A DNA stretch of 64,000 nucleotides, taken from contig OZ020485.1 of assembly GCA_963971405.1 (NCBI GenBank), forward strand, positions 48,791,469 through 48,855,468, given 5' to 3'. Below are positions 38,936-49,539 of the stretch, piece after piece (the first letter of the stretch is position 1; every line of letters starts with the position of its first letter). The notes under the pieces were generated by a model. It searched no databases. It saw nothing but the letters and a program-made list of their open reading frames with translations, and was not told the DNA's origin. The position numbers and the translations under genes are program-made. The stretch comes from Psococerastis gibbosa. Taxonomy: Eukaryota > Arthropoda > Insecta > Psocodea > Psocidae.

Positions 38936-39860
38936 GAAATCAGAGCCTAATTTTCCCATTTTCGACCCTTATACATTGGTTTTCCTATACTGCGGAAAAC
39001 CCGATAAAAAAAAAATCCAGAACCACTACGGTCAAAATGGCTTCGTGGCGGTATCCGGTGAACCTTTGACCAAATTTCCCCCCAAGTCTCCCATCTATGC
39101 CATACCTGACTGTTTCTGGATAACTCAAAAAGTAAAAACTCGAAAAAATTCGACGAAAAAACGCGTTTTTCGGGGGCAATTTTCGCGGGGAAAAAATTGA
39201 TTAGCAAAATTTAAAACCACTTTGCTACTTTCCACTCATCTTACTCTTTACAACTGTATAACCGGTTTTGCTTCTCGACTAGCGGTTTCGCCACAGCTAG
39301 GTACTTAAGGGGGACGTGAAAGTCGCTTACATGCATGGAAAAGGGTACTCTCAGTGGTACATGCATAAAGTTAAAAAATTCCACAGCCTGTAATTTTTAA
39401 CCGACATGATAAGTTAATATATCGTTGAAGGCAGTATGAATGGGGTTTTCAAGCGAGTATACAAAACGTGGTAACATCCTTCCCCCTCCCCCTTTAATAT
39501 CGGGTCAAACAGGAAATTTCACTAGATATTCCCGTAAATATTGCCGTTTTCTATAATTTCGATAAATCTACCAACTTTTTCGGGGCCGCAATGTTTCGTA
39601 AATTTGCAGTTTTGCATGTTGTTTACTAATGTAAACAAATTATCAACAAATCATCCGATTTAGGCCTACCATTTCGGCTACAGTGTGGATATCTTCAACG
39701 TTTCACGTTAAAAATGGCCTATGTTTTGCTTCCGATTTCTATAATATGTATTTTATATGGATAAAAATTATCACACATTATACTGTATCTGTATATATTA
39801 TACTTGTACCGGTTTAATGTAAATATCGTACACTATTAACACATTTCCCCAATTTAAGAA
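38936..39860. other. Sequence between the Helitron-like copies
   Basis: No conserved gene. A frame of about 110 codons on plus (38862-39200) has no motif I know and overlaps similar-sized frames on minus. It may be internal sequence of a single larger element bounded by the two similar ends. Confidence 0.4.
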
Positions 39861-39990
39861 GATATATAAAAATGAATCCTTATGTCACGGCATCACGCGT
39901 GAACGGCAGGACTGATTTCACTATTTAGTTTTTGTTGTGTTTGTTATTGTCAGGAGAAGGTTTTTATGAAAGAAAAAATTTAAAAACTGC
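39861..39990 (+). repeat. Helitron-like repeat, copy 2
   Basis: 'ATATAAAAATGAATCCTTAT', 'GGCATCACGCGTGAACGGCA' and 'GTCAGGAGAAGGTTTTTATG' repeat copy 1 in direct orientation about 1.09 kb away. 39991-40879 holds a C9 run (about 40107) and nothing else I recognise. Confidence 0.5.
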
Positions 39991-40879
39991 GCGGAAAATT
40001 AGAAAATTCTGGAAATTGAAGGTGTGTCATGCGGTCCCAAGCCCCGCTTGTTTAAAATAAAAATACACAGAAATATAGGCCTACTTTACTGTAACTGCGC
40101 CTTGTCCCCCCCCCCCCCACGGGGGTTGGCGGCATGGGTCTTCAACAAAAATATAAAATTATACATAAACTTTTTCCAAGCAAAGTAATGATTATTTCAA
40201 AAAACCTAAAAAGAAACCAAGAAAGGTTCGCCCCAATTAAGCTGGCGTGCCTGGGCAAAAGGATGGGAAAACCCGTACACCTGAGATTATCCAACGACAA
40301 GCTCTCGCCAGCTACAAAAATCTGCTGTAGTACACTGCCGTTTGCCAGATATTGCACCATTTCTAATTTGCTCCAATTATAGATTTATCAGTGGATCACT
40401 GGCTACTCCTTGTGACATACCGGGTCTTTTTATCAATATTAAGTTTGTAAAAATATGGGCTACACATTGCCTAGTTTATCGGTTAATTGAAAGAGTGGAT
40501 TCGCATGGAAAATAAAGTCAATTTTCTTTCTTTCTATTCCACAGGCATGTCTCGTAACTTTAAGATGAGTGAATCATCCTTCTTAATTTTCCTGTTATGA
40601 CTCGCTTACGGTTTTTATTAGATCAGTGGTATCAAGACGACTTCAATACGGGTCACAACTGCAAGCCTTGAAATTGCTATCACTATTCTTTATTATATAC
40701 TCTATGTTATGTATGTATGTAATGGCGATTTTGCAATTGCGGAAAATGATTGAAATGTAATTTCGTAATATTCATTCAGTGAACCTTTTACTTCTCAAAT
40801 TTGTAGTACCGTAGGCTAAAGACTACAACAGCCATACTATGACGATTTGGGATGGACTGTAAATAAACCCCAAGGTGTC

Positions 40880-41395
40880 ACTTTATGGTGTTGAAATAAA
40901 CCCCAAAGTGTCAGCTATTAATTCGTATTGATTCAATTGTTTATACAAAAGAGTGCAAAATGCGCGAGAAATTTAAATTGATAAATTGATCCTCGGCTAT
41001 ACTTTGGTGCGTTTCAATTTTTCCTCCCTTCGATTTAGACACATTAATTAAATTCTTAATATATTCCAAAATTTTATCAGTACATTTGAATGTTTATTAG
41101 TATTTCCTTAAATTATAAAACTATGCAACCATTCTCTCGTATTCCAATAATTTGATGATTTGAATTGCCCTCCCTTCAATGTAGACACATGAATTAAAAT
41201 TCTTAATATATTCCAAAATGTACCTGCTCAATTTAATGTTTATTCGTATTTCCTCAAATTATAAAACAATGGAATATTCCAATAATTTATTGATTTGAAT
41301 TTCCCGCGCATTTTGCACTCTTTTGTTTTAACCAATTAAATCAATATTAATAGCTGGCACCATGTGGTTTATTTTAACACCGTCACGTGACAGAT
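40880..41395. mobile_element. Foldback element with about 100-bp arms
   Basis: Left arm: 'GTGTTGAAATAAACCCCAAA', 'TCAATTGTTTATACAAAAGA' and 'GTGCAAAATGCGCGAGAAAT'. Right arm carries the inverse: 'CCCGCGCATTTTGCACTCTT', 'AATATTAATAGCTGGCACCA' and 'GTGGTTTATTTTAACACC'. The centre is a direct duplication of about 150 bp ('CCTCCCTTCGATTTAGACAC' at 41023, 'CCTCCCTTCAATGTAGACAC' at 41169). Non-coding. Confidence 0.7.
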
Positions 41396-42204
41396 AAGTA
41401 ATAGTTGACAATTTCGGTTTTGAAGTGAAACTCTAAGGAACATTTCCTCTGCTTTGTGGCATCATATTGATGCCTCTGCGGTCGATATCTCATGAGAAAT
41501 TTAATTTTACACCCGTCTAGTCCCCCCTCCCCCCGCCGTTGTCTCTTTAGAATTTTCCTCACTCGTTTCTATTTTACAGTAGTAGTAATTAAGTAGTAGT
41601 AATTAAGAAATTAATCAATTGGTCCTAATCTATTATTCTTACATCAGTTTTCCTCTAGTTTTCATCATCACAGACTTTCCCCTTGTTCACTATTAATGTC
41701 ATTTGTTGCTCATTACCCGAGTGGCCCTCTTTTGCAGTAAATTGCATCGTTGCGTGCGCCATTTCTCAATGGGACAACCGTATGTTATGTGCCTGGCTAA
41801 ACTTTGGACATTGAGTAACGCATTTCCTTTGTTTCCAATTACCTTATTTTAAACTTTCCCCTCATACATATATGTTTTTATGCATTATACAAAGTATTTC
41901 TCTTTTGTTGCTAACTTTTCTCTTTGCATTATTTACCTAGTTGGGCCAATTAATTTGATTATTTCGTTCATGCGAGGTCTAGAGACATTTAATTGAATAA
42001 ACAAATAATTAAGAGTAAATGGGACACTGTGCAATGCGTACAAAGTCGATTTGGACAGGAAAACACCCGTGAATTATCAACCGTTAAATTAGCAGAAATG
42101 CGGTTTACAGTCCTCAAGACTACTACACCAGTCATTATTTTTACAAATCAAATTTAATAATTGTAGCCAATTTGCTGTGTTAGAAAGAGGTACTAATACA
42201 TGTT
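41396..42204. other. No gene recognised
   Basis: AT-rich, with a short C-rich patch at 41521. No coding or structural signal I can support. Confidence 0.4.
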
Positions 42205-42300
42205 ATATCGTCTTTGGTAAGGTGGTAGCGTGCTTGTACCTGTGCGAATCTCTACATAGCTTGCGATCGGAGACTAGTCATAACTCGACACAAACACATT
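42205..42300 (-). repeat. Repeat R-C fragment
   Basis: 'GGTGGTAGCGTGCTTGTACC', 'GAATCTCTACATAGCTTGCG' and 'GTCATAACTCGACAC' match the reverse strand of R-C. Confidence 0.55.
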
Positions 42301-42405
42301 CTAGGTTACTTGCTTACTAGGCAACACCCACTCTTGGCAGGGTAGCCATTTGGTGACGCTCTGACCAGTACTAAGCGAGATGTCCTCACGAAGTCGTTGT
42401 GCTCC

Positions 42406-42661
42406 GTCGGTAGGTCGAGTTTTAGAGCTGGAGAGTTAGGTACTGGTAGGTGGGCAACGTCCATCTTTGGTTCGTCGCATTGGGGGGACGCTTCTGATAA
42501 AACTGATAAAAAGACCCCAATGAGGTGCAGATGGTCGGTAGGTCGAGTTTTAGAGCTGGAGAGTTAGGTACTGGTAGGTGGGCAACGTCCATCTTTGGTT
42601 CGTCGCATTGGGGGGACGCTTCTGATAAAACTGATAAAAAGACCCCAATGAGGTGCAGATG
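42406..42661. repeat. Two tandem 128-bp units
   Basis: 'GTCGGTAGGTCGAGTTTTAG' at 42406 and again at 42534, with nearly identical sequence through 'CCAATGAGGTGCAGATG'. The short frames in this block change frame between units (128 is not a multiple of three), so it is not translated as a repeat protein. Confidence 0.85.
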
Positions 42662-42771
42662 AGTGGTGATGGAGTCGTGACGAATGCTGCGACACCCTTG
42701 GTAGTGTCCTGGCATTGGGTTGTTGATCAATCCTTGTGAGAGTTTCCTTGGTGACTTCGTGGAACTTGGAG

Positions 42772-42869
42772 AACATCATGAGTAGAGGAAGAAGAACGCA
42801 ATGATCCACCATCCATCCAAAGTATTTTACTGTGGATCATTGCGTTCTTCTTCCTCTACTCATGATGTT
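42772..42869. repeat. Perfect 38-bp palindrome
   Basis: Arms 42772-42809 and 42832-42869 are perfect inverted copies (AACATCATGAGTAGAGGAAG ... GATCCAC) around a 22-nt centre. No related copy elsewhere in the window. Confidence 0.85.
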
Positions 42870-42974
42870 GTTGATCAGACTAGCGCAGCATCTCCCTGAG
42901 CTAATTCGTGATAATTACGCTTTTGACCAGGCTGATCGCTGACTTGGCGGATGTCAATGATTGAGCAGACTGGT

Positions 42975-43372
42975 TAAGGGCAAACCGGAGTCGCCAATAT
43001 TCCATTTCTGTGCAAACTTTAATTTCTCATTAAATATGGAACGCAGAACAATGAAAAAATGCTGAATGGAAAGAAGAAGGTTTTCTCCTAATTTCGATAC
43101 ATAGTATGTTGCAATCATCAATACCGATCGGCTATAGTTAGTGAACTTGATACGCAAAAAATAACGGTCACTCAGGAGTTCAAGCTGAAGGAGTTCATCA
43201 ACTGTGGCGTATTGGGGTTAGTTAAGGCCACATACTATGCATCAAAATTAGGAGAAAAATGTTTTTCTTTCCATTCAGCATTTTTTCATTGTTCTGCGTT
43301 CCATATTTCATGAGAAATTGAAGTTTGAACAGAAAATGGAATATCGGTGACTCCGGTTTGCCCTTAATGAAG
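42975..43372. mobile_element. Foldback insertion beside the RNase H remnant
   Basis: 'GGCAAACCGGAGTCGCCAAT' and 'GAACGCAGAACAATGAAAAA' (left, 42979-43110) pair with 'CATTGTTCTGCGTTCCATAT' and 'GACTCCGGTTTGCCC' (right, 43225-43372). The centre (43111-43224) resembles 52230-52310 ('AAGGAGTTCATCAACTG', 'GTTAGTTAAGGCC'). It seems to interrupt the end of the RNase H reading frame, which stops making sense at about 43372. Confidence 0.65.
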
Positions 43373-45340
43373 TCTTGTGCCCAGTTTTGCAAGTTCATCA
43401 GCTTTCTCGTTTCTGTTGATCTCGACGTGGCTTGTGATCCATTGTAATGTGCCACCCGGTCTCAATGAGCATGGATAGTCTTGACCGATAGAGGAGTGTT
43501 TTAGTGCAGCCTGTAGCTTTGTTGGTGGCAAGATCGCATATTACTGACTGGCAATCGACCAGGAAGAGTATATTCGGTTTTGTGGTCTGGTGATATAAGT
43601 TGGCGGCTGCTTCGCATATGGCCGCAATCTCTCCATCGTCAGGAATCCATCGTAATGTGCCACCCGGTCTCTATGAGCATGGATAGTCTTGACCGACAGA
43701 GGAGTGTTTTAGTGCAGCCTGTAGCTTTATTGGTGGCAAGATCGCATATTACTGACTGGCAATCGACCAGGAAGAGTACATTCGGTTTTGTGGTCTGGTG
43801 ATATAAGTTGGCGGCTGCTTCGCATATGGCCGCAATCTCTCTATCGTCAGGAATCCATCATAATGTGCCACCCGGTCTCTATGAGCATGGATAGTCTTGA
43901 CCGACAGAGGAGTGTTTTAGTGCAGCCTGTAGCTTTGTTGGTGGCAAGATCGCATATTACTGACTGGCAATCGACCAGGAAGAGTACCTTCGGTTTTGTG
44001 GTCTGGTAATATAAGTTGGCGGCTGCTTCGCATATGGCCGCAATCTCTCCATCGTCAGGAATCCATCGTAATGTGCCACCCGGTCTCTATGAGCATGGAT
44101 AGTCTTGACCGACAGAGGAGTGTTTTAGTGCAGCCTGTAGCTTTGTTGGTGGCAAGATCGCATATTACTGACTGGCAATCGACCAGGAAGAGTACATTCG
44201 GTTTTGTGGTCTGGTGATATAAGTTGGCGGCTGCTTCGCATATGGCCGCAATCTCTCCATCGTCAGGAATCCATCATAATGTGCCACCCGGTCTCTATGA
44301 GCATGGATAGTCTTGACCGACAGAGGAGTGTTTTAGTGCAGCCTGTAGCTTTATTGGTGGCAAGATCGCATATTACTGACTGGCAATCGACCAGGAAGAG
44401 TACATTCGGTTTTGCGGTCTGGTGATATAAGTTGGCGGCTGCTTCGCATATGGCCGCAATCTCTCCATCGTCAGGAATCCATCGTAATGTGCCACCCGGT
44501 CTCTATGAGCATGGATAGTCTTGACCGACAGAGGAGTGTTTTAGTGCAGCCTGTAGCTTTGTTGGTGGCAAGATCGCATATTACTGACTGGCAATCGACC
44601 AGGAAGAGTACATTCGGTTTTGTGGTCTGGTGATATAAGTTGGCGGCTGCTTCGCATATGGCCGCAATCTCTCCATCGTCAGGAATCCATCGTAATGTGC
44701 CACCCGGTCTCTATGAGCATGGATAGTCTTGACCGACAGAGGAGTGTTTTAGTGCAGCCTGTAGCTTTGTTGGTGGCAAGATCGCATATTACTGACTGGC
44801 AATCGACCAGGAAGAGTACATTCGGTTTTGTGGTCTGGTGATATAAGTTGGCGGCTGCTTCGCATATGGCCGCAATCTCTCCATCGTCAGGAATCCATCG
44901 TAATGTGCCACCCGGTCTCTATGAGCATGGATAGTCTTGACCGACAGAGGAGTGTTTTAGTGCAGCCTGTAGCTTTGTTGGTGGCAAGATCGCATATTAC
45001 TGACTGGCAATCGACCAGGAAGAGTACATTCGGTTTTGTGGTCTGGTGATATAAGTTGGCGGCTGCTTCGCATATGGCCGCAATCTCTCCATCGTCAGGA
45101 ATCCATCGTAGATGCTCAGTTGGATGTCAGTTGAGATGTACGTGGCTCCTATATGTTTCCGAGCCTGGCATTGAGGCTCCGGCGCAGTATATAGGTACTC
45201 AGTTGCCGGATATGTTGTATGGATGGATTGTTTCTAGCGCGGATTTTCTCAAGGCTACATCAGTAGAATGGTTTTTCGGGAGATTATGGCTAATTAGGTA
45301 TAGTTGGGTGGTTAATAGCGAATGTACGACTTCCCATTAG
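43373..45340 (-). pseudogene. LINE RNase H domain remnant hosting a tandem array
   Basis: Read on the minus strand. The N-terminal side (about 45340-45111) gives MPGSETYRSHVHLN and an STDIQLSIYDG-like block. The array units read DDGEIAAICEAAANLYHQTT, KPNVLFLVDCQSVICDLATN and SRLSMLIETG. The C-terminal side (about 43460-43375) gives TLQWITSHVEINRNEKADEL then AKLG. These are the successive blocks of a retrotransposon RNase H: EI.AI with the catalytic Glu, VDCQSVI with a catalytic Asp, and W..SHV...NEKADELAK with the last Asp. Several frame changes make it non-functional. Confidence 0.8.
43444..45110. repeat. 208-bp tandem array, about 8 units
   Basis: Near-identical units repeat every 208 bp (landmark 'TTTGTGGTCTGGTGATATAA' at about 43577, 43785, 43993, 44201, 44409, 44617, 44825, 45033). 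Unit differences are single bases only. Each unit is a slice of the RNase H coding region on the minus strand. 208 is 69 codons plus one base: the extra base is in GACCGGGTGGCAC, where removing one G would give ETGGTLRWIP in frame. The short motif ACGATGG is present at both ends of the unit, which fits a duplication started at microhomology. Confidence 0.95.
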
Positions 45341-45360
45341 GTTAATTAATGAGGCGTTAG

Positions 45361-45425
45361 AAAGAGGTCAATCGGACCCATTCATTCAATTGTTTGTATG
45401 AGATTAACCTTTATTGAAGAAAAAA
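45361..45425 (-). repeat. Repeat R-C fragment
   Basis: 'AGAGGTCAATCGGACCCATT' and 'CAATTGTTTGTATGAGATTA' match the outer end of R-C. 45426-46275 is AT-rich and featureless. Confidence 0.55.
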
Positions 45426-46275
45426 AAAATATCATGAATTAAAATGTTGAGAAAAATATCTTTTGTTTGTACTGATATTTTTGACTGCTCTATGATTCAT
45501 ATTTCATGAGATATTTAATGTTAACAGTTTCCCCTTCCGATTGTCTCGTTAGGGAATGAATGACTCAATGAATATTTATTTGGAAAAAACTACACTAAGT
45601 GTCTTATAAAATACTATGGTTTTTTAAGTTCCACACTAAATCAGCTACTTATTTTTAACAATATTGTCCGCGTTCATATTATTCAGGAATTTTTTCATAA
45701 GACTGGTGCCGTTTGATACTAACTGCAGCCTTCCCCAATTTCGACCCCACGAGCCGCCACTGGGTCTAACTCACAATTTCGATTCTATTTTTATTTGATT
45801 TATTTTATGCATTGATAGATTATATGTTTTTGGTCCAGGAACCTCCGGGAGTGTCTCCAGAACCCTTTATCGCTTATATCACAATCTGATCAGTGGTTTT
45901 GAAACGCATAGGGAACCAAAAATTGGATTGATTTTTTATGCATATTTTTTTATTTAATTGAATACATCAGTTATAAAAATTGGGTCTATCCATATCTTGA
46001 GATTAATTCTGAGGTGGACCCCTTATTTTACTGGTTATAAATGTGGGCTAAAGGTCATTAACCTCTGCTACAACAGTGGATTCTAGGCCGATAATAGGAT
46101 GCTGTGGTCCATTGGTTTTCCTAAAAGTACTTCCGCATGTGTATGCTCAGACTCAATCATTTGAAAAGTTCATTGACTCCGCACGTTTAATCAAAATACA
46201 GTTGAGTTGTTTGCGCAAATTGAAGGCGAACAGTTCGAAAACCATTGTGTACAAATAGTTCCTTTCCTATTTATA

Positions 46276-46388
46276 CAATATATTGTAGTATTATATGGTA
46301 TATATAACACTGACATTAAATTAACTTTGGTTGAAGAGGTAAACTCCTCGTTATAACCGAAATTAGAGGATATGGAAAAAACTGGGCT
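46276..46388 (+). repeat. Second copy of the 32902 repeat body
   Basis: 'TTGTAGTATTATATGGTATA', 'GTTGAAGAGGTAAACTCCTC' and 'GAGGATATGGAAAAAACTGG' match 32902-33003 closely. The tRNA-like part is missing. Confidence 0.75.
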
Positions 46389-46424
46389 CCTATTTATACA
46401 TCAGCACAAGCTTTGTGTTGCTGA

Positions 46425-46712
46425 AAATTTTTGATTTTGATATTTTAACCGATTTACATTATTTTGAGGTATCAGGAACAAAAAAAGAAGTGGTTCTCAC
46501 GAAATATTATGTATAGGTCAGTCAGTGTGTTAATTGATTTGTGGGCAAGCTACTCGGTGAATTTTGGTATGCATGGTAGATTCACAAAAATCATGTCTCC
46601 GGGCTATATTTAGTTTGGACTGACTCATTTGGGGAGGGGGGGGGGGGGTTACTCTCAAAAAACTCTAAACAAAAGACCAAACCAATTTTTGTTCTCAAAA
46701 GTGGCTACAGTT
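46425..46712 (+). repeat. R-A diverged copy
   Basis: Contains 'AGAAGTGGTTCTCACGAAAT', 'GTCAGTCAGTGTGTTAATTG', 'GGGCAAGCTACTCGGTGAAT' and 'CACAAAAATCATGTCTCCGG', the same order as in 63483-63990. G11 run near 46629 and a poly-T run (46711-46733) at the right edge. Confidence 0.65.
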
Positions 46713-46824
46713 TTTTTTTTTTTTTTTTTTTTTAAATTCACATCTTGTATTATCAGCTTGTGTTATCGCTTGTAGCCGGCGTGGGTTGACTTCGACAGCG
46801 CGTAACAGTAATAATAATAATAAC

Positions 46825-46915
46825 AGTAATAATAATAAGTAAATAAATAATTATTGACTTTTTTGTTTTATTACAAAGCCAAGCTAGCGGAGTTAGGGCC
46901 ATAAAGCTTACATAG
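46825..46915 (-). repeat. SINE-1 3' fragment
   Basis: 'TTATTACAAAGCCAAGCTAG' and 'CGGAGTTAGGGCCATAAAG' are the reverse strand of the SINE-1 3' domain. A (TAA)n stretch precedes it (46806-46850). 46916-47799 contains no gene I can support. Confidence 0.6.
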
Positions 46916-47799
46916 TAATAATAATAATGTTCAAAAAATCAATAAAGGCAAGGTTCAATGGGAAACTAAGGTACGCCTAGGTCCATAAGAAGCCCCTTAA
47001 AGAAGTAATTAAAAAAAAATACGATAAGGTTCCACGTCGATTTTTGCTGCTTTTTTCCATGTTTCCTGCAGTTAACTTATGCCTATGTAGGCTAACATGT
47101 TTTGTGATCTAATACCTTAATTAAGTTGCTATTGTGTAATGATGAAATATATCCTAGATGATGCATGAAATCCATGATGCTCTCCTTATCATCTCATCAA
47201 GACGATTCCAATGATATAAAAAAATCATTTTGTGGAAAAGGCCACGTTTCTACTTGGTGAGGATGAGTAAATGAGTAGTTAGTATTTGTGACGGCTGAAA
47301 TAGAAAAGCTCGTCACTCGGAACAGTTCTTTGATAATGTGATAAATTGCAAGGTTAGGCTGCCGACCTGGACGCCCCAGAAAAGAGTATCTGCAGCAAGT
47401 GATGGAGGATGTAGGGGTCAATACATACAAGTATATACATACCTGTACATGGAGCTGAACTCTGAAGAGGACGTACCAGGATCGAGGGGAGTGGAGGCAT
47501 CGATGGCACATGTTGCTACCAACCAGCCAGCCGGCTGTAACTTGAAGAAGATAAAATACGTTTTTGTTTTGCTTTGTTGAACATTTAGCCACGAACTGGG
47601 TTAACTATTATTTATACATCAAACTTGCAGGCGTTGATAAATTCGTCAAGTATGGTGAACATCGATATCAGAGTTGCATGTGTGATAATGGAGCTGTGGT
47701 CTGCGTAATTTTTATATTAAACAGCACCGAAACAGTTCTCGTGGTGTTGAACACTAGATTGTTTGTGTATGTTGTTGTTTTTTGTATACGTAGGATAAT

Positions 47800-47917
47800 T
47801 TAGGTTAGGGCTTTGAGCGTTTCCCCACGCGCCATTAGGCTTGGGGGCGCCCTGATTATGGTAAAAAAATGTACATGTTTGCAAGAATAAAGAATTATTA
47901 TTATTATTATTATTATT
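47800..47917 (+). repeat. Retroelement 3' end with (ATT)n tail
   Basis: 'TTTCCCCACGCGCCATTAGG' and 'GCAAGAATAAAGAATTATTA' lead into (TTA)n. AATAAA just before a simple-repeat tail is typical of a LINE 3' end, but no coding part is attached. Confidence 0.5.
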
Positions 47918-48099
47918 GTTGGGCGCGTTATGTCGCGAAAGGTTTCAATCTATCACCTATTACATACTATTACTTATTCACTGGCGGTGAAGTACCTACT
48001 CAACTCTGAAGCTGTCTGTTGTCATAGCCACAGCCATAGCGTGGTATATTGAAAATCATAGAGATCATGGAAATATGGTCGACGCTGTCTTCTTCCTTC

Positions 48100-48820
48100 T
48101 TCCAACCTACCCTATACTCGTGATACGAGTAAAGTACTCCCGACCTCCTGGGCAACTACCCGAGCGCTCATCTCAGAGTATATTGGGAGGAAATTCCATA
48201 CCCAAAGGTTGGAGGAAACGGCATGCCTTCATACGGAGCGCCTCATTAAGCATCCAGACGCCAAAAGGGCTAAGAGTCCGCTAACACTGGATAGAACGCG
48301 CGTGCGTCGGGTGATATCTCTACTCACCGGACGCGGGAATTTCAGGCATCACCTCGCCCAGATTGGTGTGCAAGTGGAAAATAATATGTGCCGACGTTGT
48401 GCGATGGAGGCCGAAAGTGGATGGCACATTCTTGCAGAGTGCCATGTGATCTGGCCCCAGAGACTTGAACATCTAGTAGGGTGCACTGTCGCTACTGACG
48501 GCGTAGAGGTAACGACTCGGACTATCATCCAGAAGGTGACTGGTTCGAGTCCCACCCGAATGCCAAAATTTTCTAGTGGTACAATTATTTATCTTCTGAC
48601 TACCATGCTTCGGAGGGCATGTAAAGCCGGCGGTCCCGGCAGTCTTCCCTGACTGTCGATAGGTTAAACAGGAGGCTGTTGATGCAACCTGAAAACTCCT
48701 GTACCACGGGTAGTACCACCCCGACACGAATTTACTTTTACTTTACTGACGGCTGGGCTCCAGTAGTCCACCCCGCGGCCATGGCGAGATTCGCAGAAGC
48801 AGTGGGGCTCCACTAGTGCT
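48100..48820 (+). pseudogene. LINE C-terminal (zinc knuckle) remnant split by SINE-2
   Basis: The plus strand gives ETACLHTERLIKHPDAKRAK, TRVRRVISLLTGRGNFRHHL, AQIGVQVENNMCRRCAMEAE and SGWHILAECHVIWPQRLEHL, then GCTVATDG. After the SINE it resumes TDGWAPVVHPAAMARFAEAV. This is the 'LLTGHG.FR.HL...G....CRRC...E...H.L.EC' region that follows RNase H in I/R1/jockey-group LINEs. A minus-strand relative without the SINE is at 53530-53700. Confidence 0.8.
48503..48743 (+). mobile_element. SINE-2 inserted in LINE remnant
   Basis: 241 bp flanked by TACTGACGGC on both sides (48493-48502, 48744-48753). Head 'GTAGAGGTAACGACTCGGAC', B box GGTTCGAGTCC (48542-48552), central 'CATGCTTCGGAGGGCATGTA' then AAGCCGGCGGTCCCGG, and 3' part 'AACAGGAGGCTGTTGATGCA'. 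Matches 14914-15167 closely. Confidence 0.92.
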
Positions 48821-49259
48821 ACATTCATAAAAGTACCTTACTGCGTAGTACCATTTTTGAATAAATGACATACGGCAGTCTAACTGACATTAAATAGCCT
48901 ACCTTGGATTTACATGGGACGTTATGACATGTCATGATTTTTACATGACTTGTATGATTTGAGCATGACAAACGATGACGGCAGTGACCTAGCAGAATGT
49001 CCAGCAAGCTGACAGTATAATGTACCTAATTCTTTTGATATGAATTAGGATACCTGTCACAAACCCTACCTTAACCTTACTTCGTGGTTATTCGGAGCCT
49101 ATTCGCGGTGCGGAGCCTATTCGGAGCACGTAGCCTATACATATTTTCAATGTTCCTTTATAAAAGTTGGTTGCTTGGTTATTTTTTTAATCTTTTTATG
49201 TGCATAGGCCTATTTGTTGTGGGCCATTGAACCTAGACCTGGAGTTATATAGGAAATCG

Positions 49260-49420
49260 CGCCAAAACTATTTTTTAAATTCTGGGGCAATTTGGTACCT
49301 TTTTTCAATGACTTGTCATAGGAGACGTGGCATCAGGTGGACAAAGAATTCAAAAAATAATTTTGGCGCGCTCGGTGTCTCACTGTCTCATCTCCCCTAT
49401 TTGGGCTATATTGCTTTACA
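49260..49420 (+). repeat. R-F fragment
   Basis: 'GGAGACGTGGCATCAGGTGG', 'AAAAAATAATTTTGGCGCGC' and 'TCATCTCCCCTATTTGGGC' match the family at 54805-55085 and 57720-57795. 48821-49259 holds nothing recognised. Confidence 0.55.
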
Positions 49421-49539
49421 TTCATTGCCGACAATGATGTACTGTCGGAAATTTAATTATTTTATCTTAAATGTATTATCTGTCAAATTTCTGGCCAATA
49501 CAATTATTATTATTATATTGTAGAACTCCCTATTTATAC

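Noticed and set aside
38862-39207. Overlapping frames of about 110 and 86 residues on the two strands
   Set aside because: Low-complexity lysine/phenylalanine-rich sequence between repeat copies, with no domain.
43580-45049. Seven identical 73-residue frames on the plus strand, spaced 208 bp, looking like a repeated small protein gene
   Set aside because: They are the opposite strand of RNase H-derived tandem units. The real similarity is on the minus strand, and each frame ends within its unit because 208 is not a multiple of three.
43444-45110. Regular direct repeats that might suggest a CRISPR-like array
   Set aside because: The whole 208-bp unit is conserved, with no unique spacers, and the setting is an animal genome.
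47197-47592. 131-residue minus-strand frame with CHRC
   Set aside because: No family pattern, overlapping frames of similar size on plus, and no splice or codon evidence.
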